Source: Oscillospiraceae bacterium | Lineage (GTDB): Bacteria > Bacillota > Clostridia > UBA1381 > UBA9506 | Direction: 5' to 3' | Assembly: GCA_015068855.1 (NCBI GenBank) | Contig: SVJS01000010.1 | Location: 1-40,135 of the forward strand | Length of the DNA: 40,135 nucleotides | Shown: positions 8,919 to 16,133 of the stretch, in pieces | Position numbering within the stretch: the stretch's first letter is position 1 | Layout of the letters: the number at the start of each line of letters is the position of its first letter | Made by a program: the position numbers and the translations under genes | The notes under the pieces: generated by a model | Databases searched by the model: none | What the model was told of the DNA's origin: nothing | Seen by the model: only the letters and a program-made list of their open reading frames with translations

Positions 8919-8950
8919 GACTTGACACGAGTAACATGGATATGTCGAAT
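8919..8950. repeat. right copy of the island border repeat
   Basis: GACTTGACACGA (8919-8930) is identical to 6882-6893, and TGTCGAAT (8943-8950) is identical to 6898-6905. A further TTGTCGA follows at once (8952-8958). Confidence 0.5.
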
Positions 8951-8965
8951 GTTGTCGAGAAGAAA

Positions 8966-8993
8966 AAAGCCTCCCTTCGGGCAAGGGGGCTTT
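8966..8993. terminator. terminator-like hairpin at the right border of the island
   Basis: AAAGCC(T)CCCTT pairs with AAGGGGGCTTT around CGGGC, with one T bulged. The A run on the left and the short T run on the right would suit either strand. It could end the island transcript. Confidence 0.5.
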
Positions 8994-9105
8994 GGTGTGC
9001 AGCAACCAGATTATACTGCCGTTATATGCAGTCAAACCGCTTTCCCCGGAAGATAAATCAGTTACATTTTCACCAAAGGTGAGTCAAAATAAAGGAGATG
9101 GGACA

Positions 9106-10797
9106 ATGAGTTTTAAGGACTTAAAAAGAATCGGCACATGCCCTCTGCGTAAGGATTATGTCATGCCTGTCAGGGTTATCTGGGCCTCAGAGGGTGCCAC
9201 CAACACGGAATGCCTTTTGATCAATGAACAGGATCAGGCCTATCAGGGTGCGGACAGTTTTGTAACGATGTCCACCAAGGATGGCAAAAAGGCTGCGTTC
9301 GTTTTAGACTTTGGCACAGAACTTGCCGGCGGTGTTCGCTTTGTGACCAACACCGGTGATTGGGGCAGAAACGTTGATTTTCGCATCAGTTTTGGCGAGT
9401 CGGTTTCCGAAGCCATGACCCCTCTGGGCGAAAAACATTCCGATAACAGCCACACACCCCGAGATTATACCGCAGTCACAAACTCTGTTTTATCCACGGT
9501 TGAAATTGGCACATCAGCATTCCGTTTTGTGTATGTAGAAATGATGACGCCCGATGCAGAACGAGAAATCGTGTCTCTCCACGCTATGTTTACATATCGT
9601 GATGTTCCATACGTTGGTAGCTTCTCCTGTAATGATGAAGAAGTGAACAAAATTTATGAAGCGGCAGCACATACGGCTCATCTTTGTATGCAGAACTATG
9701 TTTGGGATGGCGCAAAACGTGACCGCTTAATCTGGTCAGGCGACTTATCTCACGGTATGAAAGCTATCCGTTCTATTTTTGGCCGCAACGAAGCCGTTGA
9801 TGCAACCCTGCGCTTCCAGGCAAGAGAGGGCAAACTTCCGTACTATTGGAACTTTATGTCTGGCGATGGTTGTTGCTATGTTATGACTTTGGATGAATGG
9901 TATCTCTACACAGGGGATGCAGACCTTGTGAAAGAACTTTCGCCTTATTGGACCGCACTGTTGAAACAGTTGGCGAATATGGTGGGCGATGAAGCTCCCT
10001 ATCTCACAAAAGAAAGCTTTGTCGAACCCGACAATTTTTTCTGGGATTGGACCACATCCGAGCAAGGCAGTGATGAAGCCACGCTGGCTGGCCTATACAC
10101 TTGCTTCTATCGTGCATTGACAGCAGGTAAACGCCTTTGTGATGTGGCAGGACTGTCCGAACTTTCAGCTCTTTGCGAAAGAAAGGCAGGGTATTTATCC
10201 GAAAATCCCCACCAGCACTTTGGCGTTAAAACACTGGTAACCGAAATGTACCTGTGCGGTCATATGGGCAAAGAGGAAGCGGCAAAAGCCTTGACCGTAG
10301 GCGGTGCCAAGTCCATGGGTGCCTCTAACGGCTATATGATTCTGCGTGCTATGGCAGAAACTGCGGGGATGGAATTTGCTCTCAGTGTTCTGCGTGAATA
10401 TTATGGCTCCATGCTGAAGATGGGCGCTACCACCTTCTGGGAATACTATAAAATTGAATGGTATAAAGAAGGGGCAACCATCGAGCGCAAATTGGAAGAA
10501 GGCGAGTATGACATTCACGGGGACAACGGTGAATTCTGTTACACCGGCCACAGAAATTCTCTCTGTCATGTTTGGGGTTCTAATCCGGCTGCCTTTTTGG
10601 CAGAAGCGGTTCTGGGTGTTCAGATTGTAGAGCCCGGCTGCAAAAAGATTGCCGTGAAGCCAAACCTCGGTGACCTCACATGGGTCAAGGGTGCCTATGC
10701 CACACCCTATGGTCCTGTGACAATCGAACACCGAAAAGAAAACGGCAAAATCAAGAGTAAAATTAAGGCGCCCCGCGGCGTGAAGATAGTGAAATAA
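9106..10797 (+). CDS. GH78-like alpha-L-rhamnosidase family protein
   Basis: A 563-residue, probably cytoplasmic protein. An N-terminal beta-sandwich (roughly 1-165) is followed by an (alpha/alpha)6 barrel containing WDGAKRDRLIWSGDL, which corresponds to the GH78 signature D-x3-RD-x2-W-x-GD. The barrel also has FFWDWTTSEQG and, late, SLCHVWGSNPAAFL. A C-terminal beta domain begins near VQIVEPGCKKIAVKPNLGDL. It is shorter than many GH78 enzymes, which often carry extra carbohydrate-binding modules. It should remove terminal L-rhamnose from glycans or glycosides; this is inferred from family. The start at 9106 follows AAGGAGATGGGACA; in-frame upstream sequence to 8992 lies in the hairpin and has no ribosome binding site. 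Confidence 0.8.
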   Translation: MSFKDLKRIGTCPLRKDYVMPVRVIWASEGATNTECLLINEQDQAYQGADSFVTMSTKDGKKAAFVLDFGTELAGGVRFVTNTGDWGRNVDFRISFGESVSEAMTPLGEKHSDNSHTPRDYTAVTNSVLSTVEIGTSAFRFVYVEMMTPDAEREIVSLHAMFTYRDVPYVGSFSCNDEEVNKIYEAAAHTAHLCMQNYVWDGAKRDRLIWSGDLSHGMKAIRSIFGRNEAVDATLRFQAREGKLPYYWNFMSGDGCCYVMTLDEWYLYTGDADLVKELSPYWTALLKQLANMVGDEAPYLTKESFVEPDNFFWDWTTSEQGSDEATLAGLYTCFYRALTAGKRLCDVAGLSELSALCERKAGYLSENPHQHFGVKTLVTEMYLCGHMGKEEAAKALTVGGAKSMGASNGYMILRAMAETAGMEFALSVLREYYGSMLKMGATTFWEYYKIEWYKEGATIERKLEEGEYDIHGDNGEFCYTGHRNSLCHVWGSNPAAFLAEAVLGVQIVEPGCKKIAVKPNLGDLTWVKGAYATPYGPVTIEHRKENGKIKSKIKAPRGVKIVK

Positions 10798-10842
10798 AAC
10801 CCGTCTGCGGATTTATGCACAGGTCTGCCATAAACAGCGTTG

Positions 10843-10886
10843 CGTGGCTGATGCTTTCCCTCATGCAAGGGATGGCATCAGCCACG
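10843..10886 (+). terminator. long hairpin after the GH78-like gene
   Basis: CGTGGCTGATGC pairs perfectly with GCATCAGCCACG (12 bp), with further pairing TCCCT/AGGGA inside. There is no T run, so it may be an mRNA-stabilising or Rho-related structure instead of a classical terminator. Confidence 0.5.
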
Positions 10887-10926
10887 GCGGGCAGGGGCGG
10901 GATGTTGGAACAAGGAGATGGGACAA

Positions 10927-11835
10927 ATGCTTGTATTGAGATGGATAGAGGGGCTGAGAACCCCGTTTTTTGATGTCTTTTTTTCCTGGGTTACCAAATT
11001 CGGCGAAGAGACCATTATGGTGCTTCTTGCCATGATTGTTTTGTGGTGCATTAACAAGAAAAAAGGTCTGTATATGCTTTTGGTGGGCTTTCTTGGCTTA
11101 CTGATTAATCAAACAATCAAAATTACGGCAAGGGTGCCGAGGCCTTGGGTTAAGCACCCTGACTTTACCATTGTGGAAAGCGCCAGAGACATGGCGGTAG
11201 GTTATTCCTTCCCAAGCGGTCACACGCAGATTTCAGTCGGTCTCTATGGAAGCATTGTGCGCATTACGGGGAACAAATATTTCAGGCTGATATGCATTCT
11301 GCTTTCCGTTTTAGTTCCGTTTTCCCGACTTTACCTGGGCGTGCACACGCCTGCGGACGTCCTTTTTTCCGTTTTGTGTGCCGTTATTCTGATTTTTGTT
11401 TTGTACCCCATTATTGTAAATCAGTATGACAATATGAAGACAATGAATCTGTTTTTTGCCCTTTTGGTTGTGCTGAACCTTGGCTATCTTGCCTACGTTT
11501 TGCTGTTTCCGTTTCCGATCCATACGGATGCGGCAAACCTCGAAGACGCCGTGCATCATGGTTACACCATGCTGGGCATTGTTTTGGGTATCTGGGTTGG
11601 CTATAACGTAGATACGAAATTCATCCGCTATCAAACGGAGGCCGTCTGGTGGGGACAAATTTGTAAGGTTTTGGGCGGTCTGCTTCTTTTTGCCGGAATG
11701 CGGGCGGGTCTTAAAGCATGGCTGCCGCTGCTTTTGGGCGCACATCCTGTTAACGATTCCATTCGTTATTTTTTGACGGTTGTCGTGATGACGAATGTGT
11801 GGCCCTTAACCTTTCGCTTTTTCCCAAAACGGTAG
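10927..11835 (+). CDS. PAP2-family membrane phosphatase
   Basis: A 302-residue membrane protein with several hydrophobic helices. The three phosphatase motifs of the PAP2 superfamily are present: KITARVPRP (K-x6-RP), PSGH, and SRLYLGVHTPAD (S-R-x5-H-x3-D). They form the extracytoplasmic active site that removes phosphate from lipid phosphates such as undecaprenyl pyrophosphate or phosphatidic acid. The second half has additional membrane helices beyond the core domain. AAGGAG sits 9 bases before the ATG at 10927. The ATG at 10918 abuts that ribosome binding site, so the later start is preferred. The leader is identical for 15 bases to that of the GH78-like gene. Confidence 0.83.
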   Translation: MLVLRWIEGLRTPFFDVFFSWVTKFGEETIMVLLAMIVLWCINKKKGLYMLLVGFLGLLINQTIKITARVPRPWVKHPDFTIVESARDMAVGYSFPSGHTQISVGLYGSIVRITGNKYFRLICILLSVLVPFSRLYLGVHTPADVLFSVLCAVILIFVLYPIIVNQYDNMKTMNLFFALLVVLNLGYLAYVLLFPFPIHTDAANLEDAVHHGYTMLGIVLGIWVGYNVDTKFIRYQTEAVWWGQICKVLGGLLLFAGMRAGLKAWLPLLLGAHPVNDSIRYFLTVVVMTNVWPLTFRFFPKR

Positions 11836-11958
11836 GTTAAGCCGACGCAGCAATCGGCGGCCGGCGGGAAAAATATATATTTATACACAAATACAGATAT
11901 AAAATTAAATAATGTAAGGGTCAAAATTATCAAAAAAGAAAAATTTTACAAAAAGTTA

Positions 11959-11988
11959 TTGACAAAAACAAGTTAATCATGCTATACT
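11959..11988 (+). promoter_or_regulatory. feoAB promoter
   Basis: TTGACA (11959-11964) and TATACT (11983-11988) with an 18-base spacer. The transcription start should fall near 11995, directly at the inverted-repeat operator. Confidence 0.75.
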
Positions 11989-11998
11989 GTTTGATGTG

Positions 11999-12014
11999 GT
12001 TAGCGGAGGCTAAC
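11999..12014. promoter_or_regulatory. inverted-repeat operator upstream of feoA
   Basis: GTTAGC-GGAG-GCTAAC, a perfect 6-4-6 inverted repeat just downstream of the -10 box, where a bound repressor would block transcription. The half-site resembles the core of DtxR/IdeR boxes (GGTTAG-CTAACC). A copy with the same geometry lies upstream of feoB. Confidence 0.65.
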
Positions 12015-12056
12015 TCTCGCTTCCCATATCCCAAATACAATAGCAGGGTGATAAGC

Positions 12057-12269
12057 ATGACAATACTTGAAGCTTCCGAAGGACAGGAATACATCATTAA
12101 AAGCATTGAAACTGATGATGAAGAATTAAATGCCTTTTTGTTCTCCCTTGGATGCTATTCGGGAGAAACAATCACGGTTATTGCATTCAGAAAAGGCGGA
12201 TGCACCGTTTCGATTAAAGACGGAAGATATAATATAGACAATCAGTTGGCAGAAGCTATCATTATTTGA
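12057..12269 (+). CDS. feoA: FeoA, ferrous iron transport accessory protein
   Basis: A 70-residue SH3-like protein of the FeoA family. The core pattern is EGQEYIIKSIETDDEELNAFLFSLGCYSGETITVIAFRKGGCTVSIKDGRYNIDNQLAEAIII. It is thought to bind the cytoplasmic part of FeoB and modulate it. The ATG at 12057 follows AGGGTG by 6 bases; an in-frame upstream extension lies over the promoter and operator. feoB starts 84 bases later, after a second copy of the operator, so the two are probably co-transcribed but may also be tuned separately. Confidence 0.85.
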   Translation: MTILEASEGQEYIIKSIETDDEELNAFLFSLGCYSGETITVIAFRKGGCTVSIKDGRYNIDNQLAEAIII

Positions 12270-12305
12270 TGATAGCCTCTATTCAACTTATTTTTTTGGC
12301 GTATG

Positions 12306-12321
12306 GTTAGCTGTTGCTAAC
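12306..12321. promoter_or_regulatory. second inverted-repeat operator, upstream of feoB
   Basis: GTTAGC-TGTT-GCTAAC has the same half-sites and 4-base spacing as the site at 11999, with different spacer bases. It lies about 33 bases before the feoB start. No clear -35/-10 pair was seen nearby. Confidence 0.6.
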
Positions 12322-12353
12322 TGCAATATATAAAATACAAGGAGGAACGCAGC

Positions 12354-14363
12354 ATGAGAATTGCCTTAACAGGTAATCCCAACTCAGGTAAAACAACAAT
12401 GTATAATGCCCTGACCGGCCGTAACGAAAAGGTTGGTAACTGGGCAGGTGTTACCGTTGAGAGGAAGGAACACCCAATCAAAAAGGCTTACTACAAAGGA
12501 GCCGAAGAACTGATCGCCGTGGACTTGCCCGGTGCTTATTCGATGTCACCATTCACATCAGAAGAAAGCATCACAAGCTCCTATGTGAAGAAAGAAAACC
12601 CCGATGTTATTATCAATATCGTGGACGCTACAAATCTCAGCCGTTCTCTTTTCTTCACAACGCAGCTTTTAGAGCTTGGCGTTCCGGTTGTTGTTGCCCT
12701 TAACAAAAGCGACATCAACGAAAAGAAAGGCACAAAGATTGATGTAGAAAAGCTTGCAGAAAAGCTTGCGTGCCCTGTCATCGAAACGGTTTCAATTTCT
12801 GCAAACGGTTTGCAGGCGGTTGTTGAAGCTGCTGCAAACGCAGCGGGAACTTCACAAAAGGCAGTTTATTCGCAGGGAAACATTGACCTTACAAGCAAAG
12901 ATGCAGTTGAGAAAGCTGACAGGGAACGTTTTGAATTCGTAAATCAAATTGTAAAAGAGGTTGAAACCCGTAAGGTTCTCACAAAAGATAAGAACTTCGG
13001 CGATAAAATTGATGCTGTTCTAACAAATAAATGGCTCGGTATTCCGATCTTTGCAGTTATCATGTACCTTGTGTTCCAGATTTCTCAGGTTTGGGTTGGG
13101 ACACCAATTGCAGACTGGCTCGTTGGAATCCTCGAAGGCTTCCAGGGCTGGGTTGGTGAACTTTTAGGCAATGCAAATCCTCTACTTTCAGCAATCTTAG
13201 TTGACGGTGTAATCGGCGGTGTTGTAGCCGTTGTTGGATTCTTGCCGCTTGTTATGGTGATGTACTTCCTGATTGCTCTTTTGGAAGATTGCGGGTATAT
13301 GTCGCGTGTGGCAGTTGTTCTTGACCCCATCTTCAAAAAGGTTGGTCTTTCCGGTAAATCAGTTATCCCGTTTGTTATCACAATCGGTTGTGCTGTTCCC
13401 GGTATTATGGCAAGCCGCACTATAAAAAATGAGCGAGAGAGAAGAGCAACAGCTATGCTTTCTCCGTTTATGCCTTGCGGTGCTAAAATCCCGGTCATCG
13501 CACTTTTTGCAGGCGCTTTCTTTGATGATGCGGGCTGGGTTAGCACAGTTATGTACCTTTCCGGTATCGTGCTCATCTTCTTAGGTGCCTTACTTGTTAA
13601 CAAAATCGCAGGTTATAAAGCAAGAAAATCCTTCTTTATCATTGAGCTGCCTGAATACAAAGCTCCTTCCGTTTGGGGTGCTATTAAATCAATGTGCGGC
13701 CGTGGCTGGGCTTACATAGTGAAAGCAGCTACCATCATTTTACTTTGTAACATGGCAGTACAGCTTATGCAGACATTTACCTGGAGCTTCCAGGTTGCAG
13801 AAAGCGCAGATGCTTCAATCCTTGCTTCTATCGCAGGACCGTTTGCTTACATTCTTGTGCCGATTGTTGGTGTACTTTCATGGCAGCTTGCAGCAGCAGC
13901 TGTTACAGGCTTCATTGCAAAAGAAAATGTTGTTGGTACGTTAGCTGTTTGCTTCGTAGGGCTTGAAAATCTTATTGATACAGAAGAACTTGCTCTTATG
14001 GAAGGCGCAGGCGCAGAGGTTCAGGCTGTGTTTGCAATCACAAAGGTTGCGGCTTTAGCATACCTTATGTTTAACCTCTATACGCCTCCTTGCTTTGCTG
14101 CTATCGGTGCCATGAATGCAGAAATGAAGAGTGCAAAATGGCTTTGGGGTGGAATCGGTCTCCAGCTCGGTGTAGGGTATACAGTTGCCTATTTGGTTTA
14201 CACAATTGGTACACTCATCACAGCACCGGCCGATCTTAATGTTGGTGCTGCAATTAGCGGTCTTGTTATTGTTTTAGCCATAGTGGGTATTGTTGCGGGA
14301 CTTATTCATAAGACAAGTAGGAACCTTAAAGCTGAATATGCTTTGAGTTCTGCAAAAAACTGA
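12354..14363 (+). CDS. feoB: FeoB, GTP-gated ferrous iron transporter
   Basis: A 669-residue membrane protein that imports Fe(II). The N-terminal G domain has GNPNSGKTT (G1, residues 7-15), VGNWAGVTVE (G2), DLPGAYS (G3) and NKSD (G4), followed by a helical GDI-like region to about 200. The membrane part has two Gate domains: SPFMPCGAKIPVIALFAG with its conserved Cys, and later IAKENVVGTLAVCF plus YTPPCFAAIGAM. Length and order are typical for Bacillota FeoB. GGAGG lies 9 bases before the ATG. It follows feoA on the same strand and is presumably repressed by iron through the inverted repeats. Confidence 0.96.
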   Translation: MRIALTGNPNSGKTTMYNALTGRNEKVGNWAGVTVERKEHPIKKAYYKGAEELIAVDLPGAYSMSPFTSEESITSSYVKKENPDVIINIVDATNLSRSLFFTTQLLELGVPVVVALNKSDINEKKGTKIDVEKLAEKLACPVIETVSISANGLQAVVEAAANAAGTSQKAVYSQGNIDLTSKDAVEKADRERFEFVNQIVKEVETRKVLTKDKNFGDKIDAVLTNKWLGIPIFAVIMYLVFQISQVWVGTPIADWLVGILEGFQGWVGELLGNANPLLSAILVDGVIGGVVAVVGFLPLVMVMYFLIALLEDCGYMSRVAVVLDPIFKKVGLSGKSVIPFVITIGCAVPGIMASRTIKNERERRATAMLSPFMPCGAKIPVIALFAGAFFDDAGWVSTVMYLSGIVLIFLGALLVNKIAGYKARKSFFIIELPEYKAPSVWGAIKSMCGRGWAYIVKAATIILLCNMAVQLMQTFTWSFQVAESADASILASIAGPFAYILVPIVGVLSWQLAAAAVTGFIAKENVVGTLAVCFVGLENLIDTEELALMEGAGAEVQAVFAITKVAALAYLMFNLYTPPCFAAIGAMNAEMKSAKWLWGGIGLQLGVGYTVAYLVYTIGTLITAPADLNVGAAISGLVIVLAIVGIVAGLIHKTSRNLKAEYALSSAKN

Positions 14364-14382
14364 AAAAATTTCAAAAAAAGCA

Positions 14383-14411
14383 TTGACAAATAATCTTCCG
14401 TGTGTTAGAAT
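14383..14411 (+). promoter_or_regulatory. promoter of the T-box operon
   Basis: TTGACA (14383-14388), a 17-base spacer and TAGAAT (14406-14411), directly upstream of the T-box leader. It begins 20 bases after the feoB stop. Confidence 0.75.
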
Positions 14412-14417
14412 ATGATT

Positions 14418-14694
14418 TAATTTCAAACGCAAAGATGCGGAATAGTAGGCAAAGGCTTCTCGCCTGGAGAGAAATGTCGGGTGGTGCGAGACATCGGGAG
14501 AACATTGCTGAACTCACCGCGGAGCGGCTGCCGTGAACTCATAGTAGGGGCAGACGGGAACTCCCGTAACAGAGTTAAGATGTATTGGCATCTAAAGGGC
14601 ATCCTTATTGGATGAAAAAGAGTGGTACCGCGGAAACGATGAAAGTAACGTTTTCGTCTCTTTGAGCTAACAAAGAGACGGGAACGTTTTTTTT
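14418..14694 (+). promoter_or_regulatory. T-box riboswitch, leucine-specific (CUC specifier)
   Basis: The leader has Stem I elements in order: an AGTA element (14443-14446), GGAGAG with GGGTGGTG in the distal part, and GCTGAA-CTC-ACC on the 3' side. By the usual layout the specifier is CTC (14513-14515), a leucine codon followed by the conserved purine. The antiterminator has the T-box core GTGGTACCGCGG (14622-14633), whose TGGT would pair with the ACCA 3' end of tRNA. That agrees with the A73 of tRNA-Leu. The terminator stem AACGTTTTCGTCTCTTTG pairs with CAAAGAGACGGGAACGTT (14647-14688) and runs into eight T. Uncharged tRNA-Leu should allow readthrough into the genes downstream. Confidence 0.9.
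14647..14694 (+). terminator. T-box intrinsic terminator
   Basis: A long stem (14647-14664 with 14671-14688) around AGCTAA, followed by a run of T to 14694. It is mutually exclusive with the antiterminator that contains the T-box core. Confidence 0.9.
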
Positions 14695-14743
14695 GTTAGT
14701 AAAACCCTATTTTTGATATTTATATTTGAGAGGAGTTTTCACT

Positions 14744-16132
14744 ATGAGAACAATCAAAGTTACAGACATTACGCTTAAAAAGCTTGCAGAGGACCGCGCC
14801 ATCTCGCTGCTCTTCCGCGAAAAGTCCGCGATTGCCAATTGTGCAGACCTGCTCGGTGCGGACGCTATTGAGCTGCCTGCTGTTAAAAATCTACGTGAAG
14901 ACACCATTATTTATAAAACAATTGCACAGAATGTGCAGAAGGCTGTTCTTGCTATTCCGGTTGGCTTTAACAAAGACGATGTCAAATCGGTATGGGAATG
15001 CATCAAAGATGCGAAAAAGCCCCGCCTCCAGGTTGAACTTCCTGTTTCGACAATCCAGATGGAATATACCTATCATGTAAAGCAGGCAGTTATGCTTGAA
15101 AAGATTGCCGAGCTCATCAAGACCGCAAAAGAGTATTGCACAGATGTTGAATTTGCCGCCCTTGATGCAACAAGAGCAGATGATGCGTTCCTTATCTCTG
15201 CTGCCAAGGAAGCAGAAGCAAATGGAGCAACCGTTGTAACCGTTTGTGATGACGCAGGCGTATCAACACCGGAGCAGGTTGCAGAGTTGGTTGCCAAGGT
15301 TAAGGAAGTAGTCAGCATCCCCGTCTATGTTCAGGTTTCTGACCGTATCAAGATGGGTGTTGCCTCCGCATTTGCCGCCATTGCAAAAGGCGCTGATGGT
15401 ATCAAATGCGCCATGGCAGGCAAAGATATCCTTTTGACCGGAGACATTTCTGACGCCATGCGTGCCTGCGCCTTACAGATTGATGCAGAGATCAAGCTTG
15501 ATGCTACAAAAATCCATGCAAGCATTGACGATATGGTTTCAAACATAACCCATGACAGTTATGAAAATGAGCAGACCGTAAGCGATAAGAAAAAGATATT
15601 ATTAGACTCTGATTCTTCTGTTGCTCAGGTTGCACAGGCAGCTTCCGTTCTTGGATATGAGCTGTCTGATTCGGACGTTGGTAATGTATACAAGGCACTT
15701 ATGCAGGTGTGTGAAAAGAAAGGGGCTGTCGGCTCAAAAGAATTTGAGGCGTTAATTGCAAGCTCGGCTATGCAGGCTCCCTCAACATACCATTTTGAAA
15801 CATACACAACAACAAGCTCCAATGTGGCAAACGCAATGTCACAGGTAACGCTCAAATGCAACGACGAAATCATATGCGGCGTCGCAAGCGGTGATGGACC
15901 TATCGATTCAGCCTTCCGTGCCATTGAGCAGTGCATTGGTCATCACTATGAGCTGGATGATTTTCAGGTTCAGTCTGTAACCGAAGGAAAGGAAGCATTA
16001 GGTTCTGCCCTTGTCAGACTTCGCAACAACGGCAAGCTTTACTCCGGCAACGGAACATCAACCGATATTGTTGCTGCCAGCATCAGAGCCTATATCAATG
16101 CGCTTAACAAGATTGTTTTTGAGGAGGCATAA
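14744..16132 (+). CDS. LeuA-like protein lacking catalytic residues, with intact LeuA regulatory domain
   Basis: The 462 residues align end to end with 2-isopropylmalate synthase, but the active site is gone. Where LeuA has TLRDGEQ, this protein has TLKKLAE (residues 10-16), so the catalytic Arg and the metal-binding Asp are both Lys. The HTH metal motif is QVS (197-199), and NGxGERxGN is replaced by AGKDILLTGD. The fold is still recognisable: DVEFAALDATR near 134, CDDAGVSTPEQ near 168. The C-terminal LeuA dimer domain (about 345-455) is well kept, with SGDGPIDSAFRAIEQ and GNGTSTDIVAASIRAYINALN. I infer a non-catalytic or altered-function paralogue that may still bind leucine. The ATG at 14744 follows AGGAG. 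It is the first gene after the Leu T-box and is coupled to the next gene, 1 base apart. Confidence 0.85.
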   Translation: MRTIKVTDITLKKLAEDRAISLLFREKSAIANCADLLGADAIELPAVKNLREDTIIYKTIAQNVQKAVLAIPVGFNKDDVKSVWECIKDAKKPRLQVELPVSTIQMEYTYHVKQAVMLEKIAELIKTAKEYCTDVEFAALDATRADDAFLISAAKEAEANGATVVTVCDDAGVSTPEQVAELVAKVKEVVSIPVYVQVSDRIKMGVASAFAAIAKGADGIKCAMAGKDILLTGDISDAMRACALQIDAEIKLDATKIHASIDDMVSNITHDSYENEQTVSDKKKILLDSDSSVAQVAQAASVLGYELSDSDVGNVYKALMQVCEKKGAVGSKEFEALIASSAMQAPSTYHFETYTTTSSNVANAMSQVTLKCNDEIICGVASGDGPIDSAFRAIEQCIGHHYELDDFQVQSVTEGKEALGSALVRLRNNGKLYSGNGTSTDIVAASIRAYINALNKIVFEEA

Positions 16133-16133
16133 A

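Larger units (their letters stand above)
8739..9105. other. non-coding gap with inverted repeat, island border repeat and hairpin
   Basis: The 367 bases hold no convincing gene. They contain an inverted repeat GCAGGA-N11-TCCTGC (8814-8836), the right copy of the island border repeat (8919-8950), a terminator-like hairpin (8966-8993) and the ribosome binding site of the GH78-like gene (AAAGGAGATGGG, 9091-9102). TTGACA at 8922 could be a -35 box with TCGAAT at 17 bases spacing, which is a weak -10. Confidence 0.5.

Noticed and set aside
10195-10731. Long open frame on the minus strand inside the GH78-like gene
   Set aside because: It is the antisense shadow of a strongly supported gene, with no motif and no ribosome binding site. 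The same holds for long antisense frames inside feoB, argG, argB and the UPF0210 gene.
10843-10886. Small RNA gene after the GH78-like gene
   Set aside because: Only a hairpin is visible; no promoter and no conserved RNA family could be recognised.
16011-16133. Longer reading of the fusion protein that begins inside the LeuA-like gene
   Set aside because: The upstream 41 codons overlap the end of a clearly coding frame; the ATG at 16134 has GAGGAGG at the right distance.
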